Below are positions 1 through 8,202 of a stretch of 64,000 nucleotides of DNA, piece by piece. The translations under genes were made by a program, and so were the position numbers. The stretch lies in contig CAWAFX010000002.1 in the NCBI GenBank assembly GCA_963781495.1, positions 1,178,001 to 1,242,000 of the forward strand, given 5' to 3'. The notes below the pieces were generated by a model. It did not search any database. It saw only the letters and a program-made list of their open reading frames with translations, and was not told where the DNA came from. Positions within the stretch are counted from its first letter, which is position 1; each line of letters starts with the position of its first letter. The DNA is from Mayfieldus sp963781495. Its GTDB lineage: Bacteria; Actinomycetota; Thermoleophilia; Solirubrobacterales; 70-9.

Positions 1-2
1 TC

Positions 3-329
3 GACCAGGGCGGCTGCTTCGAGACCTCGCGGCCGACCACCCACCGCGACCCGACCTTCGAGGTCGACGGCATCACCCACTACTGCGTCGCCAACATGCC
101 CGGAGCGGTCCCGATCACCTCCACCTACGCCTTGACCAACGCGACGCTGCCATACGCGGTGGCGCTCGCAGACCTCGGGGTCGCCGAGGCGATCCTCAAC
201 GATCCCGGCCTGCGCCCCGGCCTCAACATCGCCGGCGGCGAGGTCACCCATCCTGCGGTGGCCGAGGCGGTCGGTGCGGAATACGTGCCGGTCGAGCAGG
301 CGCTGAAAGTGCAAGTCCCGAGTTCTTAG
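3..329 (+). CDS. ald: Alanine dehydrogenase, C-terminal part (5' end outside window)
   Basis: The frame is open from the window edge to the TAG at 327-329. The translation reads [14 protein letters not shown], then [20 protein letters not shown], a conserved stretch of the catalytic and NAD-binding region of L-alanine dehydrogenase (alanine + NAD+ to pyruvate + NH4+ + NADH). The C-terminal stretch with [17 protein letters not shown] also fits. Only about 108 residues of roughly 370 are present. A semialdehyde dehydrogenase follows 18 bp downstream on the same strand, so the two are probably co-transcribed and could link amino-acid and amine catabolism. The family call is firm; which end was lost is set by the window edge. 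Confidence 0.93.
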   Translation, partial: DQGGCFETSRPTTHRDPTFEVDGITHYCVANMPGAVPITSTYALTNATLPYAVALADLGVAEAILNDPGLRPGLNIAGGEVTHPAVAEAVGAEYVPVEQALKVQVPSS

Positions 330-347
330 CTACAGAGAAGGGAAGAC

Positions 348-1721
348 ATGGCAACAGCAACGTACGCGGTCACCGACCCGGTAACGGGCGAGACGGTCAA
401 GGAGTACGACACGATCACCGACGATGAGCTGCGGGCGGCGATAGGGCGGGCCGACGAGGCTCATCGCACTTGGTCTGCGTCGTCGAGCGTGGCTGATCGG
501 GCTGAGCTTGTCCGGAAGGTGGGAGAGCTGCATCTCGAGCGTCGTCAAGAGCTCGCGGAGATCATCGTGCGGGAGATGGGAAAGCCCATCGAGCAGGCCC
601 TTGGCGAGCTGGACTTCTGCGGTGACATCTACGGCTTCTACGCCGACAACGCCGAGGACTTGATGGCTGACGAGCCGATCAAGCTGCTCGCCGGGAACGG
701 ATCGGCCGTGGTGCGTCGGAGCTCGCTCGGCGTGCTGCTCGGGATCATGCCCTGGAACTTCCCGTACTACCAGGTGGCGCGTTTCGCCGCGCCGAATCTC
801 GTGATCGGCAACACGATCGTGCTGAAGCACGCGCCGCAGTGCCCTGAGTCGGCCGCGGCGATGCAGAAGATCTTCGACGACGCCGGGTTCCCGGAGGGGG
901 CGTACGAGAACGTCTACGCGACGAACGAGCAGATCGAGTGGGTGATTGCCGACCTTCGGATTCGCGGCGTCTCCGTCACCGGTTCCGAGCGTGCTGGAGC
1001 TGCTGTCGCGGAGATCGCCGGACGAAATCTCAAGAAGGTCGTGTTGGAGATGGGCGGGTCCGATCCCTTCATCCTGCTCGGCACCGATGATCTCGACAAG
1101 ACCGTCGAGGACGCCGTTGGCGCCCGTCTCGACAACACGGGCCAGTCGTGCAACGCGGCCAAGCGGTTCATCGTGCTCGACGAGCTGTACGAGCCCTTCC
1201 TCGAGAAGTTCACCGACGCGATGACCTCGACGAAGCCAGGCGACCCGACGTCGTCGGACACCCAGATCGGGCCGCTCTCCTCAACCATCGCGGCCGAGCG
1301 CCTCGAGGACCAGGTCGAGCGGGCGATCGACCAAGGGGCGAAGCTCGTCGCCGGCGGCAAGCGAGATGGCAACTTCTTCGAGTCGACCGTCCTGACCGGC
1401 ATCGAGCCCGAAAACGATGCCTACCGCGAGGAATTCTTTGGCCCGGTGGCGCAGGTGTATCGCGTCTCCTCCGAGGACGAGGCGGTGGAGCTGGCCAACG
1501 ACACGTCGTTCGGGCTGGGCTCATACGTCATGACGACCGACGCTGAGCAGGCGGAGCGCGTCGCGGATCAGATCGACGCCGGGATGGTCTACGTCAACCT
1601 CGTTGGCGCCGACGGAGCAGAACTCCCGTTCGGCGGGACGAAGCGGTCCGGCTTCGGCCGCGAGCTGGGCATTTACGGCGCGGATGAGTTCGTGAACAAG
1701 AAGCTGATCCGGATCGGCTAG
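348..1721 (+). CDS. NAD(P)-dependent succinate-semialdehyde-type aldehyde dehydrogenase
   Basis: A 457-residue aldehyde dehydrogenase, the length usual for the Sad/GabD1 branch. The cofactor-fold motif MPWNFPYYQ is near residue 134, the general-base Glu lies in VVLEMGGSDPF, and the nucleophilic Cys in NTGQSCNAAKRF. The C-terminal PFGGTKRSGFGRELG is diagnostic of SSADH-like ALDHs. The ATG at 348 follows a GAGAAGGGAAG ribosome site. The reaction would be succinate semialdehyde (or a related aldehyde) to acid. It lies 18 bp after alanine dehydrogenase and overlaps the convergent azlD by 4 bp. The polyamine transporter across the strand switch makes a role in putrescine/GABA breakdown plausible, but substrate specificity is not proven. 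Confidence 0.88.
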   Translation: MATATYAVTDPVTGETVKEYDTITDDELRAAIGRADEAHRTWSASSSVADRAELVRKVGELHLERRQELAEIIVREMGKPIEQALGELDFCGDIYGFYADNAEDLMADEPIKLLAGNGSAVVRRSSLGVLLGIMPWNFPYYQVARFAAPNLVIGNTIVLKHAPQCPESAAAMQKIFDDAGFPEGAYENVYATNEQIEWVIADLRIRGVSVTGSERAGAAVAEIAGRNLKKVVLEMGGSDPFILLGTDDLDKTVEDAVGARLDNTGQSCNAAKRFIVLDELYEPFLEKFTDAMTSTKPGDPTSSDTQIGPLSSTIAAERLEDQVERAIDQGAKLVAGGKRDGNFFESTVLTGIEPENDAYREEFFGPVAQVYRVSSEDEAVELANDTSFGLGSYVMTTDAEQAERVADQIDAGMVYVNLVGADGAELPFGGTKRSGFGRELGIYGADEFVNKKLIRIG

Positions 1722-2029
1722 AGCAACGCCCGCGCCAGCGCGGTAACGGCGCCCGACACGAACACCGCCAGGATCGGCGAGTCGCGGCGGACCGTGAGCA
1801 CCGCGGCGGCCGCCCCGACCCCGATCAGCCGCTCGTCGACGACGAACCCGTTGGCGTCCGACAGCGTCTCCGAGACCACCAGCCCGGCGAGAAGTGCTGG
1901 CGCCATCAGCGGCATGATCCGCGCCAGCGGGCCGGGCAGCGCGCGGCCGCCGAACAGCAGCGGCCCCGAGCCGCGAATCGCCGCGGTGATCAGGGCCAGC
2001 CCGATGACGGTGATCCAGACGCCGCTCAT
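1718..2029 (-). CDS. azlD: AzlD-family branched-chain amino acid export subunit
   Basis: A 103-residue protein with three to four hydrophobic segments and the AzlD start (VWITVIGLALITAAIRGSGPL), where AzlD proteins keep an R.xP/L pattern. AzlD is the small partner of AzlC in LIV-E type exporters of branched-chain amino acids or analogues. Its start overlaps the azlC stop by 4 bp (ATGA type), so translation is coupled. It is the last gene of the minus-strand pot-azl operon and overlaps the convergent aldehyde dehydrogenase by 4 bp. Confidence 0.85.
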   Translation of the reverse strand: MSGVWITVIGLALITAAIRGSGPLLFGGRALPGPLARIMPLMAPALLAGLVVSETLSDANGFVVDERLIGVGAAAAVLTVRRDSPILAVFVSGAVTALARALL

Positions 2030-2688
2030 CGTCGCTCCCCTCGCAGCCCGACCAAGGAGCCGAGCGAGGCGGCGATGATCGGCAGCCCCGGCGCCGCGAA
2101 CGGGACCAGGACCAAGGTTATGCCCGCCCCGATCGCGGCGGCCAGCACCGCGGCGCGGCCGCTGCGCAGCTCGCCGCCGACCAGCAGGGCGAGGAAGAAG
2201 GCCGGGAAGAGCGCGTCGAGCCCGAACTTGCCGGGGTCGTCGATCGCGGTCGCCCCGAAAACCCCGGCGACCGTCCCCAGCACCCAGAGCGGATAGGCCG
2301 AGATCGTCACCCCGTGCATGAAGGGGATGTCGAAGCGGCCGGCACCGCGGCTGGCCAGCGCCCAGGACTGGTCGATCATCGACTGGCCATGGGCCACGCG
2401 CCGCAGTCGCCCGCCGCCCAGCGAGGGGGCGATCGCGATCCCCATCGGCAGGTAGCGGGTGTTGAGCAGCGAGCCGGCGAGGATCGCCGCTGCCGGGTCG
2501 CCGCCCGCCGACAGAACGGCGAGGGCGGCGAACTGCGAGGAGCCGGCGAAGACGACCGCCGACATCACGATCGGCGCCACCGGCCCCATCACCGGCCGCG
2601 CCAGGATCCCGAACGAGGCCGCGAGCAGGAAGGCCGCGAGGGCGTAGGGCGCGCCGGCGCGCAGGCCGCCGCGCAACGAGTCGCTCAT
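2026..2688 (-). CDS. azlC: AzlC-family branched-chain amino acid permease
   Basis: 220 residues with about six membrane segments. The N-terminal RAGAPYALAAFLLAASFG and the GSSQFAAL motif near residue 50 are typical of AzlC, as is the LNTRYLPMGIAIAP segment. With AzlD it should form an inner-membrane exporter of branched-chain amino acids (LIV-E family). It starts 10 bp after the potC stop, which places it in the same transcript as a polyamine importer. That arrangement is unusual, because the cargoes are normally unrelated. The family call is strong and the cargo is inferred. Confidence 0.9.
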   Translation of the reverse strand: MSDSLRGGLRAGAPYALAAFLLAASFGILARPVMGPVAPIVMSAVVFAGSSQFAALAVLSAGGDPAAAILAGSLLNTRYLPMGIAIAPSLGGGRLRRVAHGQSMIDQSWALASRGAGRFDIPFMHGVTISAYPLWVLGTVAGVFGATAIDDPGKFGLDALFPAFFLALLVGGELRSGRAAVLAAAIGAGITLVLVPFAAPGLPIIAASLGSLVGLRGERR

Positions 2689-2698
2689 GGGCCGCGGC

Positions 2699-3547
2699 TC
2701 AGGGCACCGCGGTGGCTTCCGCCCGGGTCGCCGCGGCGCCGCCCCGACCCGCGGCGCCGCCTTCCTCGCGGGTCAGCCTGTGCGCCAGGTAGACGGGGAT
2801 GATCGAGATCAGCACCGAGAGCACCGCGACCACGTTGACGATCGGGGCCTGCCTGCCACGGAAGATGTTGGAGAAGATCCAGATCGGCAGCGTCTCCTGC
2901 CCGGCGCCGAGCGTGAACGTGGTGACGATGATCTCGTCGAAGGAGAGGGCGAAGGCGAGCAGGCCACCGGCCACCAGCGCCGTCCGCATGCTGGGAAAGG
3001 TGATGAACCGAAACGTCTGCCAGGAGTCGGCTCCGAGGTCGGCCGATGCCTCCTCGAAGGAGGCCGATATCCGGCGCAGGCGGGCGATCACGTTGTTGTA
3101 GACGACGACGATGCAGAAGGTTGCGTGGCCGACGATCACGGTGAACAGCCCGAGGCTGATCCCGAACACCTCGGTGAAAGTGTCGCTGAGCGCGATCCCG
3201 GTGACGATCCCAGGAAGCGCGATCGGCAGGATGACCAGGAACGAGACCGTTTCGCGGCCGAAGAAACGGTGACGGGCGACCGCCATTGAGGCGAGCGTGC
3301 CGAGCACGAGCGCGATCGCCGTCGCCACCGCCCCGACCTTCAGCGAGGTGACCAGCGCCTCGCGGGCGCCCTGGTTCTTGACCGCCGTGCTGAACCAGTG
3401 CAGGGTCAGCGACGGTGGCGGCCACTCCAGGGTCGTGCCGCTGTTGAAGGCGTAGATCGCGATCACGATCAGCGGGATGTAGATGAAGGTCAGGGTGACG
3501 CCGACGCCGAGGCGCAGCAGGCCGCGAGATCTGCCTGAAAACGTCAT
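2699..3547 (-). CDS. potC: ABC transporter permease, spermidine/putrescine type (PotC-like)
   Basis: 282 residues with six predicted membrane helices. The EAA loop, which contacts the ATPase, appears as EEASADLGADSWQTFRFITFPSM around residues 165-187. The N-terminal segment YIPLIVIAIYAFNSG is typical of PotC permeases. The start overlaps the potB stop by a single base. Together with potA, potD and potB it forms a complete polyamine or related cation/amino-alcohol importer. The C-terminal ~25 residues are a Gly/Ala/Arg-rich tail with no obvious function. Confidence 0.9.
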   Translation of the reverse strand: MTFSGRSRGLLRLGVGVTLTFIYIPLIVIAIYAFNSGTTLEWPPPSLTLHWFSTAVKNQGAREALVTSLKVGAVATAIALVLGTLASMAVARHRFFGRETVSFLVILPIALPGIVTGIALSDTFTEVFGISLGLFTVIVGHATFCIVVVYNNVIARLRRISASFEEASADLGADSWQTFRFITFPSMRTALVAGGLLAFALSFDEIIVTTFTLGAGQETLPIWIFSNIFRGRQAPIVNVVAVLSVLISIIPVYLAHRLTREEGGAAGRGGAAATRAEATAVP

Positions 3548-4446
3548 TAGAGCTGCTCGAAGGCGCCCAGCCGGCGGGCGATCAGTAGGTAGATGATCAT
3601 CGTCGCGATCGGCACCATCGCCAACGCCGAGGCGAAGGGCCGGTTATTGGTGATGTTGGAGAAGATCAGGTTGCCGATGAACTGGGTGTTGGAGACCAGC
3701 TGCGGGGTGATGAAGTCGCCCAGGGTCAGCGAGAAGGTGAAGATCGAGCCGGCGACGACGGCCGGGAAGGTGAGCGGCAGAACGACCTTGCGAAAGGTCG
3801 TGCCGGGATGGCCGCCGAGGTCCTCCGACGCCGACAGCAGCGAGTCGGGTACTCGCTCCAGGCCGGCGTAGATCGGCAGGATCATGAACGGCAGCCAGAG
3901 GTAGGCCTCGGTGAGGAACACGGGCAGCGTCCCGCGCAACCCCGGCCCAGAAATTCCGAGCGGGTCGAGAGCCCAGTTCAGGATCCCGCCGTCGGAGAGG
4001 ATGATCCGCCAGGCATAGACCTTGACGACGTAGAACGACCACAGCGGCAGCAGCACGCCGACAACCAGCAGGCCCTTCATCCGCGGGCTTGCCAGCTTCG
4101 CCATGTAGAAGGCGATCGGGAAGGCGAGCAGGGCGTCGACGAGCGTGACCAGCGCGGCGATCACGATCGTGCGCCGGATCACGTGCCAGTAGACCGGCTC
4201 GTTGAAGATGTCCTTGAAGTTGGCGGTGGTGAAGTTGTGGATCGTCTCGCCGCTGAGCGCGTCGACTCCCCAGAAGGCGGCGACGAGCAGGACCGCCAGC
4301 GAGCCTAGATAGAGGACGACCAGCCAGGCCAGCGGCGCCGACAGAAGGCCGCCGATCTGCAGCCAGGAGCGGCCGTAGAAGAGGTCGGCGAGCCTGCGGC
4401 CCACCGACCTCTTCGGCGCCGACGCGGTTGCGTCAGCGGCTTCCAT
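3547..4446 (-). CDS. potB: ABC transporter permease, spermidine/putrescine type (PotB-like)
   Basis: 299 residues, about six membrane helices, with the permease EAA loop SASEDLGGHPGTTFRKVVLP near residues 210-230. The first ~25 residues form a cytoplasmic extension (ATASAPKRSVGRRLADLFYG) before helix 1. It lies 9 bp after potD and directly before potC. It is the second membrane subunit of the importer. Assignment as PotB rather than PotC rests on operon order and the long periplasmic loop after helix 1. Confidence 0.9.
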   Translation of the reverse strand: MEAADATASAPKRSVGRRLADLFYGRSWLQIGGLLSAPLAWLVVLYLGSLAVLLVAAFWGVDALSGETIHNFTTANFKDIFNEPVYWHVIRRTIVIAALVTLVDALLAFPIAFYMAKLASPRMKGLLVVGVLLPLWSFYVVKVYAWRIILSDGGILNWALDPLGISGPGLRGTLPVFLTEAYLWLPFMILPIYAGLERVPDSLLSASEDLGGHPGTTFRKVVLPLTFPAVVAGSIFTFSLTLGDFITPQLVSNTQFIGNLIFSNITNNRPFASALAMVPIATMIIYLLIARRLGAFEQL

Positions 4447-4455
4447 TCGGCCCTT

Positions 4456-5700
4456 CTACCCCTTGATCTCGGTCCAGGCCTGGACCCAGTCGTTGTAGTC
4501 CTTGCAGTTGTCACCACTGCCGCCCTTGTGGGCGCGCTGATCAGTGGTGGAGCAATCGGCAAGGGGCGTGTTCCAGAAGTAGACCCGCTTCCAGAACCCG
4601 GGATCCTCTGCGTGGTACTTGGTGCAGAAATTGGGATCCGAGGTCTCGTTGCAGGCCTTGCTCTGCGCCGGGGCCTCGCCGAACCATTCGGCGATCTGGG
4701 CGTTGACCTTCGGCGAGATCACCCAGTTCATCCACTTGTACATGCAGTTGGGATGCTTGGCCTTGGAGCTGATCATCCAGGTGTCAGACCATCCCGTCGC
4801 CCCTTCCTTCGGCACGAAGCCCTGCGACGCGGGACTCGCAGCAACCGGCTTGCCGTCGGCCTTCAGCGTGAAGTACTGGTACTGCCAGGTCGTGCCGACC
4901 TGGTCGTCGCCGTTGGCGAAGGCTGAGATCTGCTTCAGCGCATCGGACCAGTACTCGCCGACGAACGGGTGCTGCTTCTTGAGCAGGTCGACGGCCGCGT
5001 TGAACTGGTCGTCGTTGAGCTCGTAGGGGTTCTCGATCTTGAGGCTGGGATCGTGCGCCTTCAGATAGACGGCCGCGTCGGCGATGTAGATCGGGTCGTC
5101 GTAGGCGCTGATCTTGCCCTTGTACTTGGCCGCCTTCTTCGGGTCCAGCACAACGTCCCAGGAGGTCGGCGCCGGCTTGACGTCGTTGGTGTTCCACATC
5201 AGCAGGTTCGCCCCGCGACCGTGCGGGATCCCGTAGTGGACTCCGTCGAAGGTGTTGTAGGGCTGGTCCTTGAGGTCGGGAAACACCGTCTTGTAATTCG
5301 GTACGAGGTCGACGTTGACCGGGTCGACGTCGCCGCCGTCGACCAGCCGCGCCGACGCGTTGCCCGACGCCGACACGCCGTCGTACTGTCCGGTCCGCAT
5401 CAGGTCGACCATCTCGTCGGAGGTTCCGGCGATCTTGTCGCTGACCTGACAGCCGGTCTTCTTCTCGAACGGCGTCACCCAGTCGACGCTGGGGTCGTTG
5501 GAGCCGTCCTCCACATAACCGGCCCAGGAGATCAGGTTCAGCTTGCCCTCTCCCTTGCCGACCTTCTGCAGCTCGTTGCCAGAGCTGCTGCTACTGCTGC
5601 TGCCGCCACAGCCGGCCGCGAAAAGCGCGATGAACGCGACCAGAGAGACAGCGATGGACCAGGCGACCCGTGCCGGGTTGCCTGCAGATCTGCCACTCAT
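4456..5700 (-). CDS. potD: Polyamine ABC transporter substrate-binding lipoprotein (PotD-like)
   Basis: The likely start is the ATG at 5700, overlapping the potA stop as ATGA with an AAGGAGGAGGG site 6 bp upstream; a longer frame to 5760 lacks such support. The 414-residue product has a signal peptide with lipobox (FAAGC followed by Gly/Ser linker), then LNLISWAGYVEDGS, the PotD/SBP_bac family opening. The motif GTSDEMVDLMRTGQYD matches the first lobe of polyamine-binding proteins. It would be anchored outside the membrane and deliver ligand to PotBC. The exact ligand (putrescine, spermidine or another amine) cannot be read from sequence. Confidence 0.92.
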   Translation of the reverse strand: MSGRSAGNPARVAWSIAVSLVAFIALFAAGCGGSSSSSSSGNELQKVGKGEGKLNLISWAGYVEDGSNDPSVDWVTPFEKKTGCQVSDKIAGTSDEMVDLMRTGQYDGVSASGNASARLVDGGDVDPVNVDLVPNYKTVFPDLKDQPYNTFDGVHYGIPHGRGANLLMWNTNDVKPAPTSWDVVLDPKKAAKYKGKISAYDDPIYIADAAVYLKAHDPSLKIENPYELNDDQFNAAVDLLKKQHPFVGEYWSDALKQISAFANGDDQVGTTWQYQYFTLKADGKPVAASPASQGFVPKEGATGWSDTWMISSKAKHPNCMYKWMNWVISPKVNAQIAEWFGEAPAQSKACNETSDPNFCTKYHAEDPGFWKRVYFWNTPLADCSTTDQRAHKGGSGDNCKDYNDWVQAWTEIKG

Positions 5701-6863
5701 GAAGAACCCTCCTCCTTCGTTGTCTCTGCCGTGACGGGGACCATGTGCTCGGGTCGCCATCCGACCGTCACTTGGCGTCCGCGCTGCTCGAGGGCCTCAT
5801 GCGATGAGGTCTCGAGGTTCTGGCGGACCACTACAAGCTCTCCACCCGAGTCCAGCTCGACCAGGTAGCGGGTGATGCTGCCGGCGTAGGAGACGTCCTT
5901 GATCCGGCCGGCCTCGGTCGCCAGCGCCTCGGTGCCCTGGGGATCGAGGTGGATCTTCTCGGGGCGGATCGTGAAGCTGCGGCCGTCGCGCTCGAGCAGG
6001 TTGGAGACGCCGACGAAGCCCGCCACGAACGGCGTCGCCGGCTGCTCGTAGACCTCGGCCGCGCTGCCGACCTGTTCGATCTGGCCCTGGTCGAAGACCG
6101 CGATGCGGTCGCTCATCGTCAACGCCTCGTCCTGGTCGTGGGTGACGTAGATGAAGGTGATCGCGACCTCGGCCTGGATCCCCTTCAGCTCCACCTGCAT
6201 CTGCTCGCGCAGCTTCAGGTCCAGCGCTCCGAGCGGCTCGTCGAGCAGCAGGACCCGCGGCCGGTTGACGATCGCCCGCGCCAACGCCACCCGCTGTCGC
6301 TGCCCACCCGAGAGCTCGGCCGGACGGCGGTCGTCGAGCCCGCTGAGGCGCACCATCTCCAGCGCCTCGGAGCGGCGCTGGGCGCGCTCGTCCTTGCCGA
6401 CCTTGCGGATCCGCATCCCGTACTCGATGTTCTCGGCGACGGTCATGTGCGGGAAGAGCGCGTAGTCCTGAAAGACCGTGTTGACCTCACGGTCGTAGGG
6501 GGGCAGGCCACCGACGTCACGGCCGCCGAGCTCGACGGTTCCATCGTCGGGCGGCTCGAAGCCGGCGATCATCCGCAGGGTCGTGGTCTTGCCCGAGCCC
6601 GAGGGACCGAGCAGGGTGAAGAACTCGCCGCGCTCGACCTCGAGGTCGATGTGGTCGACGGCGACGACGTCTCCGTAGCGTTTGGTCAGCCCCGTCAGGC
6701 GGACGTCGAACGCGGCGCCGTCGCCCGCTCCGGCATGGGCCGGATCGGGGTCGCCGGTTGACCGTTCCCGTGCACTGATCGATGCCGTGATGTCCACTCC
6801 GGAAGAGACGACGCTTGACCTCGCGGAGACGCTATACGAGGTGGCGCTGGAAGTAATGCACAA
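5697..6863 (-). CDS. potA: Polyamine ABC transporter ATP-binding protein (PotA-like)
   Basis: This ATPase carries Walker A GPSGSGKTT, Q-loop, signature LSGGQRQRVALARAIV, Walker B LLLDEPLGALD and H-loop THDQDEA, then a C-terminal TOBE-like domain (FTIRPEKIHL onward), as in PotA. The start is uncertain: the longest frame opens with TTG at 6863, but the first ~50 residues are low-complexity, and a GTG near 6799 or a later codon is possible. It is the first gene of the minus-strand pot-azl operon. A dispersed repeat lies just upstream at 6898-6962. Confidence 0.9.
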   Translation of the reverse strand: MCITSSATSYSVSARSSVVSSGVDITASISARERSTGDPDPAHAGAGDGAAFDVRLTGLTKRYGDVVAVDHIDLEVERGEFFTLLGPSGSGKTTTLRMIAGFEPPDDGTVELGGRDVGGLPPYDREVNTVFQDYALFPHMTVAENIEYGMRIRKVGKDERAQRRSEALEMVRLSGLDDRRPAELSGGQRQRVALARAIVNRPRVLLLDEPLGALDLKLREQMQVELKGIQAEVAITFIYVTHDQDEALTMSDRIAVFDQGQIEQVGSAAEVYEQPATPFVAGFVGVSNLLERDGRSFTIRPEKIHLDPQGTEALATEAGRIKDVSYAGSITRYLVELDSGGELVVVRQNLETSSHEALEQRGRQVTVGWRPEHMVPVTAETTKEEGSS

Positions 6864-6897
6864 AGTTGGCAGCAGGGATTGGCCGCCGGGGTGTGAT

Positions 6898-6962
6898 GGC
6901 CGCGAAACGAAGTGAAGCGGCAGAATCAGGTGCGGGCGGCCGTAGGCCGCCGCAATTCATTC
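6898..6962 (-). repeat. Dispersed ~65 bp hairpin repeat, copy A
   Basis: Read on the minus strand this segment closely matches the elements at 24654 and 27707. All share a GAAT..A.TTGCGG start, a perfect 7-bp hairpin (GGCGGCC-TAC-GGCCGCC here), a variable middle (CCGCACCTGATTC here) and the end CCGCTTCACTTCGTTTCGCGG. It fills most of the gap between the NlpC/P60 gene and potA, both on the minus strand. A REP-like element or conserved transcript-end structure fits. No coding potential was seen. Confidence 0.75.
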
Positions 6963-6986
6963 AGCGCCGCTCGGTGCGGAGCGGGC

Positions 6987-7613
6987 CTAGAGGCCCGGGG
7001 CGTGGCGGACCTTGTACGAGGAGACGGGCTCCGTCATCTTCGTACTCCAGCCGGGACCGCTGCCGGGAACCATCGAGGTATCGAGTCGCAGCCCGGCGAT
7101 CGTCATCCAGGCGTGACCGGCGTTGTAATAGACGCTGATCCAGCGCCCGGGGCCGTAGTCCCCCCAGCGACGGAAGCTGCCCGACGGGACGGGAGACCTC
7201 AGCAGCTTCGCGCCGTGCAGCGCCCAGCTGACGGTGCCGGAGCAGTCATAGGCGCTGTCGAGCTTCCAGGGCAGGCGGTGTCCGCCGCCGAGGCGGTAAG
7301 GAAGGTCGACGATCTTGTTTGCCCACCGGATCGCCCGCTTGACCGCATGCGGCGCGTCGACGGGAGCGACGGCAAGCCCGCTGGGCAGAAGCGTCGCGGT
7401 GCCCGTGGGGCCGCAGCTCGACGCGGAGCCGACGCCGCCGCCGCCGATCGAGCATGCGTCCGATGGTGGCGGGGTGGTGGAAGGGGGCGGAGTGGAGGGG
7501 TCGCCGGGCGCGGCGACGCCGCCGTCAGCGAGGGCTCCGGCCGGAAATGCGATCAGCACCAAGCTGATTCCAAAGGCCAAGACCCCTGCCCTGAGCCCGT
7601 TGTCGTACGCCAA
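6987..7613 (-). CDS. Secreted NlpC/P60-like cell-wall hydrolase
   Basis: 208 residues starting with TTG at 7613, chosen because AAGGAGA lies 8 bp upstream and an in-frame signal peptide follows (VLAFGISLVLIAFPAGALA). A Pro/Ser/Thr linker leads to a domain with AYDCSGTVSWALH (Cys nucleophile of NlpC/P60) and NAGHAWMTIAGLRLDT (catalytic His). This domain usually cleaves D-Glu-mDAP bonds in peptidoglycan. The gene is preceded by a c-di-AMP riboswitch, the arrangement known for actinobacterial wall hydrolases and Rpf proteins. The domain is divergent from classical NlpC/P60, so peptidoglycan cleavage is inferred. Confidence 0.82.
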   Translation of the reverse strand: MAYDNGLRAGVLAFGISLVLIAFPAGALADGGVAAPGDPSTPPPSTTPPPSDACSIGGGGVGSASSCGPTGTATLLPSGLAVAPVDAPHAVKRAIRWANKIVDLPYRLGGGHRLPWKLDSAYDCSGTVSWALHGAKLLRSPVPSGSFRRWGDYGPGRWISVYYNAGHAWMTIAGLRLDTSMVPGSGPGWSTKMTEPVSSYKVRHAPGL

Positions 7614-7627
7614 AACCGATTCTCCTT

Positions 7628-7735
7628 CGTAGGCCTACGGGGTTAGCTGTCGGGCTAGCGCGAAAGGAGCCTGCGCTCCCACGTCGCCAAAACGCGTGGG
7701 TTCGCCCCTTGAGTGGTTCCCCCGTTCCGCATTCC
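7628..7735 (-). promoter_or_regulatory. c-di-AMP riboswitch (ydaO/yuaA type) leader
   Basis: Read on the minus strand, the leader contains AACGGGGGAACCACTC followed by GGGGCGAACCCACGCG, and ends with CCGACAGCTAACCCCGTAGGC, matching the conserved 5' and 3' cores of the ydaO-type c-di-AMP riboswitch. The last element ends 7 bp before the AAGGAGA ribosome site of the NlpC/P60 gene. Actinobacterial members control wall hydrolase and resuscitation genes and normally switch expression off when c-di-AMP is high. The boundaries are approximate. The 5' flank (7736-7882) is AT-richer and probably holds the promoter, but I see no convincing -35/-10 pair. Confidence 0.85.
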
Positions 7736-7882
7736 TGTTGGAGGGCGGATTCGGCAGTTACCGGTTATCGAAGTTGCGGCAGCTTACACATTTCCTTTGA
7801 CGTTTGCGAGGGTAAGCACACAAACAAGTGCCCTTTCGCACCAAACCCTAAAAGTCCTGCCTGAAAAGGCTATTCGGGCGGC

Positions 7883-8179
7883 TCAGACAGTCGCCGCGGC
7901 GGCGCCCGGATGAGCGTCGGCCCACTCGGCGATCCGCTTCGACTGGGTGATCGCCTCGCCGTCGTCGGTGATCAGGACCGGAACCGCAGGCTGGCCGGTC
8001 AGCTCCTCGACCTCGCGCCGGCCTTCGGTCATCCACTTCAACGGTCCGACGCCGAGACCGTGGACCCTGATCACCTCGGGCTCGTACCCTGCGTCGATCA
8101 GGGCCCTGTGGGCGGTATGGCAGGGATGGCCCCCGGGGCGGAGGGTCGGGAAGGTTCCCCAGCAGACGTAGAGCTTCAT
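7883..8179 (-). CDS. Small thioredoxin-fold protein (glutaredoxin / GST N-terminal domain-like)
   Basis: 98 residues beginning MKLYVCWGTF. The central PAVPVLITDDGEAITQSKRIAEW is the cis-Pro and SNAIL-like segment of the GST N-terminal fold. A HPCHTAHRAL segment near residue 18 occupies the active-site helix position. The size fits a stand-alone thioredoxin-fold domain without the GST helical domain. A role in thiol redox or detoxification is a family-level guess. It is divergent from the ABC exporter at 8203. Confidence 0.7.
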   Translation of the reverse strand: MKLYVCWGTFPTLRPGGHPCHTAHRALIDAGYEPEVIRVHGLGVGPLKWMTEGRREVEELTGQPAVPVLITDDGEAITQSKRIAEWADAHPGAAAATV

Positions 8180-8202
8180 ATCGTGCGCCAGACTACCGGC
8201 GG

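Noticed and set aside
5701..5760. Upstream start for the PotD-like protein at 5760
   Set aside because: The 20 extra residues lie inside the ATPase gene, and ATG 5700 has a strong ribosome site and a proper signal peptide.
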